64,000 nt of DNA from Trichostrongylus colubriformis (lineage: Eukaryota > Nematoda > Chromadorea > Rhabditida > Trichostrongylidae). Of the stretch, positions 59,423 through 64,000 are shown piece after piece. Both the position numbers and the translations under genes were made by a program. The DNA is taken from assembly GCA_963978905.1 (NCBI GenBank), contig OZ022257.1, positions 17,565,664-17,629,663 of the forward strand. Direction: 5' to 3'. The notes under the pieces were generated by a model. The model ran no database searches, was not told the DNA's origin, and saw only the letters and a list, made by a program, of their open reading frames with translations. Each line of letters starts with the position of its first letter. Position 1 is the first letter of the stretch.

Positions 59423-59984
59423 CAGGGTGGGGCAAAATTACGGAAACTAAATTGGTGCCACCCAAAAACTTTATTTCAGCTTGAATAAAAAAAGTAATCA
59501 TTACCGATTTATTCTTCAAAAAAACTGAACAGAGAGCACTACTTTTTTTCAAAGCAACCCATTTACTTGGACACAAACTCGAAGACGCATCGGAAACGCG
59601 TTGACCGCAGCGAGGAGGTAGTCTTTGTCCAACTCATCCCATGCTTTCCCAGCTCTGCCTTCAAGGATTTGAGGTCGCGATGGAGTTTTGAGCATGCCTC
59701 ATACTGGAGGACGCTCCGTCCAGAAAATCAAGTGGGTTGAGGTGCGGTGAACTGAGAGGCCATTCATCAAAGGCGATGAAATCTGGAAAATTCCCTTTGC
59801 ACCCCTCCTGGACAATCTTGGCCTTCTGAGCAGGGTCCTTGTGAGCACTATCTTGTTGATGGCACCATTTCTTATTTCCGAAGTGCCTCTGTGCCCACGG
59901 TAAGACTTCGCTCTTCAGCATGTCCAAATATTTCTCGAATAGTTTATAGCCCACGTTTGGTTTCCGGAATTTTGCCCCACCCTG
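59423..59984 (-). mobile_element. Internally deleted Tc1-like transposon
   Basis: The terminal repeats CAGGGTGGGGCAAAATTACG (59423) and the complement of the right end (CAGGGTGGGGCAAAATTCCG, ending 59984) continue GAAAC-AAA and are flanked by TA (59421-59422, 59985-59986). At 562 bp it is about a third of an autonomous Tc1-like element. It keeps only the C-terminal third of a transposase on the minus strand. Confidence 0.9.
59520..59954 (-). pseudogene. Tc1-like transposase, C-terminal fragment
   Basis: The frame 59954-59661 reads LPWAQRHFGNKKWCHQQDSA, then GNFPDFIAFDEWPLSSPHLN and PLDF. These carry the second catalytic Asp (QQDSA) and the third acidic region (SSP-LNPLD) of the Tc1/IS630 DDE/D superfamily. 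After a frameshift near 59710 the C-terminus continues as KAWDELDKDYLLAAVNAF and PMRLRVCVQVNG. The N-terminal DNA-binding domain and first catalytic Asp are missing, so it is inactive. Confidence 0.88.
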
Positions 59985-60459
59985 TACATCTTTTTGGTTT
60001 TTTTTTGAAAGATATCGTGGTGAAGTGCTACCATTTTTTCAAATATGGAGACTAGCATATCGTTCTTGGACATTCTTCTAAAAACTAGATTGAATTGTGA
60101 CAACACGCTTTTGAACAGCATATGCAGCAAGCAATGACCAGACTATTCATTGCTTGTGGCATTACTTATTAGCATACACTTCTTATAATGATCGGTTAAC
60201 CAAATGAAGAATAACAGTCTTCACTTGGGAAATATTTGATTCTGATTACTGGGTCATATTATACATATGATCTGTTCCTTGCGTTTTGTTGAAGGAATCG
60301 TAAGGGCCGGGAGAATGAGGAAAATGGAAAGAAATGAATGTTTTGAAACGAACACTCGAGGTTAAAAGCGAGAATCGGTAGTAAAACACGGGTTTACATC
60401 GTTGCGATGTTGTGGTCTGCATTCACATCTCCCGCTTTTTTTTCGAACTGCAGCATCAC

Positions 60460-60605
60460 CCTTCCCAGTTGCTTGCTGGCAGAGATGTCATTTGTTCTCA
60501 TAGGATGCATTTCACTCATTCATGATTATGTGAGATGTGAAATAAGAGAAACAGCAAACAGCAGCAATCAAGTGAAATAGTGAATAGGAGAGTAAGTGAA
60601 AGGGT
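60460..60605 (-). repeat. Dispersed repeat family R2, copy 3
   Basis: The complement matches 4365-4520: CACTTACTCTCC, a TGATTGCTGCTGTTTGCTG block, TTTCACATC, and GAGAACAAATGACATCTCTG at the end. Confidence 0.6.
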
Positions 60606-63073
60606 AGGAAAATGTGTTCGGATAAAAAAATCCATTGTATTACACGCGACGTCTTAGCAAGGTGTCGGGTGTGCAATGTCTGCAACTTAGCGAAGTACAA
60701 GCGTTGCGGTAGGTCTTACCTTAGACCAAAATTGCCATCTCCCGGTGTCATTAAGGGCCTGAGGAATTTTAGTTTTCGCAAAACTTGAACTGCGTTACAT
60801 GTGCATTGCTTTAAGATGATTCTGGGAACAGTAAAGGCAATGATATCCCTCACAAACCAAACATATGGTGTTCACCGCTAGAGCTCCTGCTCGGTAATAC
60901 AGGGCGCCGTGTTTTGTAGAAAGTGCCTTCTAACACCCACGCGAAAATCCATTTTTTCTTTGAAATAATCAGAGATTAGCAGGACAGCTACTCACCTCTA
61001 CAAAAGAAACATCGACCACGATTACTCTTCTATGGCTTTGCAGCTAACTTCCTAGTTATACAAAAATTTAATTTGTTCAGTAGTGGTGCTAAAATATGAA
61101 CCAATTTCTACAATGGTACAATCTGTTAGATATGTTGTTCTCCACATTCGAAAACGTGTTCTATGTATAAGCTTTAGCTCTCAGTAATCGACGTTTTTAT
61201 ATTATCCGAAAAAAGGATGGTCTAGGGTAGTAGTGCACCACATGGTGTTGCACGATTTGAAGAGAGCTAAAAAAGCCTCGGTCCGTGATGTATTAGTAGA
61301 CGGCTGAGAGCGGTCAGAAACTCCCTTTTATTGCATCATTGAACCCTCACGTGAAACAATAGGGTTCTTCTGTAGGCGGTGATAGAACGTTAATCTTGTC
61401 GAAGTTTCGTATATAGCGACTTCCAGACGGCTGCAAATGCAGTCAGTGTTGCATATCGGCAAGTCGACAATATGTAGAATGTGGTTTCCTTAGTTTACAA
61501 GACCGAATCCGCATCCAAGAAAAAAGTTACGATTCGTTCCCTCTTAGCCTTCATAAAGACTTTTTTACGAAACTATTCGAAGGTGGACACAGAAGTTTTT
61601 ACATGACTTCGACTCGTCATGCGCGGGATTAGATTAGAAGAAGTGTGGAAAGACCTGAATGTTGAAGTGACCTGAGGGAACAAAACCAGTAGAAGTATGT
61701 TTGGGTGTGTCCATTTGCAACTGCCTGAATTTTCCTGGCAATTCAATCAATACTTCAATGAAAAGCTTTGCTTGCCGCGAAGCTGGACGTATCCATAACC
61801 CTGAGGTCATGTATCTTTGAAGACAGTGTTTGGGATAATGTGGGTGACAGGGAATCCCATAAGGGGGCATTGAGTGAATAACTACGGGTCTGAAAGGCCT
61901 ATGCATGGCGAAATCCCCCGCGGAAGGCGCCCCCCTGAGCTGTGGCAGAGGCGGCCTCGTCAGGACAAGCCGCCTTGGACAAGGACAGCCCGCCTCCAGG
62001 CGACGTGATTAGTGGTTGGTCACGGTGAGGTTGGTCAAGGAGATCGGCAGGATTGAAAGTATCGCAGCGCGCTTTCTCACTTTTAGCATGAAGCTCACCA
62101 CATGAAAATAGTAGATGCTGTCGCATTTCCGAACATCCATTCATGTTTACGCCTTGGTAATGCCAATGGAAAACCTATGCGGACTACCCGCGTCTTGACG
62201 GAAAGGTCGTCCACGCCTAGAATCAACGGTGGGAAGAGGTCTTATTTCTCGAGTTTTTGGCCACTTCCAGCCGTTTTTTCTCCACCGTTCTGTTACTAGA
62301 CATCTCGGCTTTCATATCCACTACTTGTTTAACTTTTCGTCCGGATTTTCCCGAAAGCTGCCTTTAAAGCACACCTTCCATTGTACACAGCAAATAAATA
62401 AATAAAAAACCACCGGCCATTCACTTGTGGTATCCAACAGGTACGTTAACTTGCGTTCCATGAAATGAGTAGCACAAAGTTGATCCATAATCACGGCGGC
62501 TAATTTTCAACAATATTTGAAAAAAGCGATAAAAATACGTAACGAATATAAGCTTGATTCTCTACATGCCCTTCTATAATCTAAAATGGGAAAATTGTTT
62601 TAAAAAACACAAAACACCTATTATTGCAATGAAAAGACGCAAGAAGGAGATTTACATCAACCTACGACGTAAAGAGTGCAGACGAAGACAAATTCATGAG
62701 TATCATAAAAGATATGTCAATAAATGACAAGAGGTTGTGAGATACGTTTACTCATGGGCAAATTCATCGGGTCTGCAATAGTCATAAAATGGAAAGGCAA
62801 GCCTAGTCGAGTCTGCTAAGAGTTTGTCCGATCCGCCTACCCCTCCTTACACGAACCTGTTTCCAATTAAACAGCCAATGTCGAGATAGACTGTTTAATT
62901 GGCGCGGGAGCAGTAGTTGAAACAGCCATGAGGGCTGCAGTTGGTAACTCTATCTATTTCTATCGATTATTATTATAGTATTTATTGACTTGTTTTGTAC
63001 ATAAATGCAGTAGCCCTGTGGCATACATAGTTCGCAATTTTGTAAATGCAATGGCGATAAAATATACATTGAT
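60606..63073. other. No gene recognised
   Basis: Frames at 61634-61906 and 61899-62144 (minus) show no domain. A 12-base hairpin, CCAATTAAACAG with its complement, lies at 62867-62907. Confidence 0.4.
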
Positions 63074-63188
63074 GTTACACGACGATCAAGAAGTTCAATG
63101 CATGCTACACGACGATTAGGGAGTTCAATGCAATCATATGTATCGGTCAAAAGTAAAAGAATCATATGTATCGGTCAAAAGTAAAAGA
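63074..63188 (+). repeat. Two adjacent tandem duplications
   Basis: A roughly 30-base unit (TACACGACGAT, then GAGTTCAATGCA) occurs twice at 63074-63134. ATCATATGTATCGGTCAAAA with 8 more bases occurs twice without change at 63133-63160 and 63161-63188. Confidence 0.85.
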
Positions 63189-63330
63189 ATGATTAACACA
63201 TACACATCCATATCCTTTATGGCTTGCAGTGAATCTACGACAATTTCGCGAGAGGCCTCCGGCTCCTTCTACTTCACAATCAGCCTCGGTTCTTCAGCAT
63301 GCAAGGCTCAGCAACCTGGTCAGTGGCCCG

Positions 63331-63777
63331 AGAAGTGGACCCCCTACGTCAACTACCATTATGGTCAGCAATAGCTGAAACCGGGCGATTCTGGAGATCC
63401 GACGCCAAAAAGCGATCTGCACCCAAAGAAGACCCTTGTGTGGTGCGCAACGAGCGTTGTTCACTGAGAACTGTTGCCATCCAACACGACAGTCACTCTT
63501 GAAGTGTCAAAAGACCCAGGACCTTGGCTAGAAAAAGCTTCCCCACCAACCGTATTCTCCGGACATGGCCCCAACTGACTACAACCTATTCCGATCTCTG
63601 ACCTAGTTCCTCGACGGACGGCAGTTCAATGACGATGATGATCTTTAAATCAGCCTCGAGACTTTCTTCGACCAGAGATCTCCAGACTTCTACAAGCAAG
63701 GCATCTATAATCTCCCTATTCGCTGGCAATATATTGTTGATCATAATGGAACATTTTTTTTGAACGAAGTTAGACAC
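63331..63777 (+). pseudogene. Mariner transposase, catalytic-domain relic
   Basis: In mixed frames this reads PEKWTPYVNYHYGQQ, a stop, LKPGDSGDPTPKSDLHPKKT, then ELLPSNTTVTLEV. After an internal deletion that removes the second catalytic Asp block come HQPYSPDMAPTDYNLFRSL, FLDGRQFNDDDDL and DFYKQGIYNLPIRWQ. The first catalytic Asp (normally before EKW) is lost. Stops and frame changes make it non-functional. It differs from mariners A and B in sequence, so it is a fourth mariner type in the window. No terminal repeat was found. Confidence 0.85.
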
Positions 63778-64000
63778 GAATAAAGAAAAATAAATCTGAA
63801 ATTTTTCGTAATTGTGTAACAGAAATTATAGTTCAACTCATCTCACGACGGCCTCCACGGAGGGTACGTAGAAAGTTGAGGATTCCTCGGCAGGTGGTCG
63901 TACTTGGTCCGACACGAGCCGGGTCGTACTTGCAGAGGTCAGCGATGGACACTTAAATCCAAACTTTCAACGAGCAAATGGGAAACGAAAGAGAGGATAA

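Noticed and set aside
1..64000. CRISPR array, prokaryotic operon or toxin-antitoxin locus
   Set aside because: No regularly spaced identical short repeats and no bacterial gene layout; the window is eukaryotic.

Overview
This looks like nuclear DNA of a parasitic clade V nematode, most likely a hookworm-type strongylid. The case rests on small nematode-style introns with TTTCAG acceptors, a galectin matching the nematode 32-kDa tandem-repeat galectin exon by exon, and a heavy load of mariner, Tc1, RTE, BEL/Pao and palindromic MITE sequence. No operon-like prokaryotic layout is present, and most open frames are chance or antisense frames in repeats.

Two host genes can be supported, and they converge. 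On the + strand, three exons (30007-30438) encode an SCP-2 sterol-carrier domain ending in Ser-Arg-Leu, a peroxisomal targeting signal. On the - strand, a lec-1-type galectin runs from a candidate start at 43331 to a stop at 33182. Its nine exons give 279 residues with two complete carbohydrate-recognition domains.

The rest is repeat-dominated. 1-1430 is a copy of a dispersed repeat also found at 30958-33010. 1846-8089 is a broken reverse-transcriptase retroelement split by a 3.8-kb TA-flanked mariner-like element, which itself holds a TTAA-flanked MITE and other repeats. 8281-9415 is a decayed BEL/Pao gag. 11022-14525 holds two copies of a foldback repeat around a mariner helix-turn-helix remnant. 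15190-15792 is another foldback. 17219-21021 is a nest: mariner, then foldback, then two further elements. 23370-29240 is an inverted pair of decayed RTE elements containing a SINE with perfect 17-bp target duplications, a TTAA MITE and three to four near-perfect hairpins. 43332-59422 is gene-poor with dispersed repeats and a tRNA-like inverted structure at 56583-57192. A deleted Tc1-like element sits at 59423-59984, and a mariner transposase remnant closes the window at 63331-63777.

I found no CRISPR array, no intact transposase and no convincing functional tRNA gene. The most unusual signals are the snap-back hairpins in both RTE copies, a 31-bp segment shared between an RTE copy and the MITE inside it, the multi-level nests, and the inverted tRNA-like pair. 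Calls rest on reading translations and comparing sequence by eye; similarity searches were not possible.
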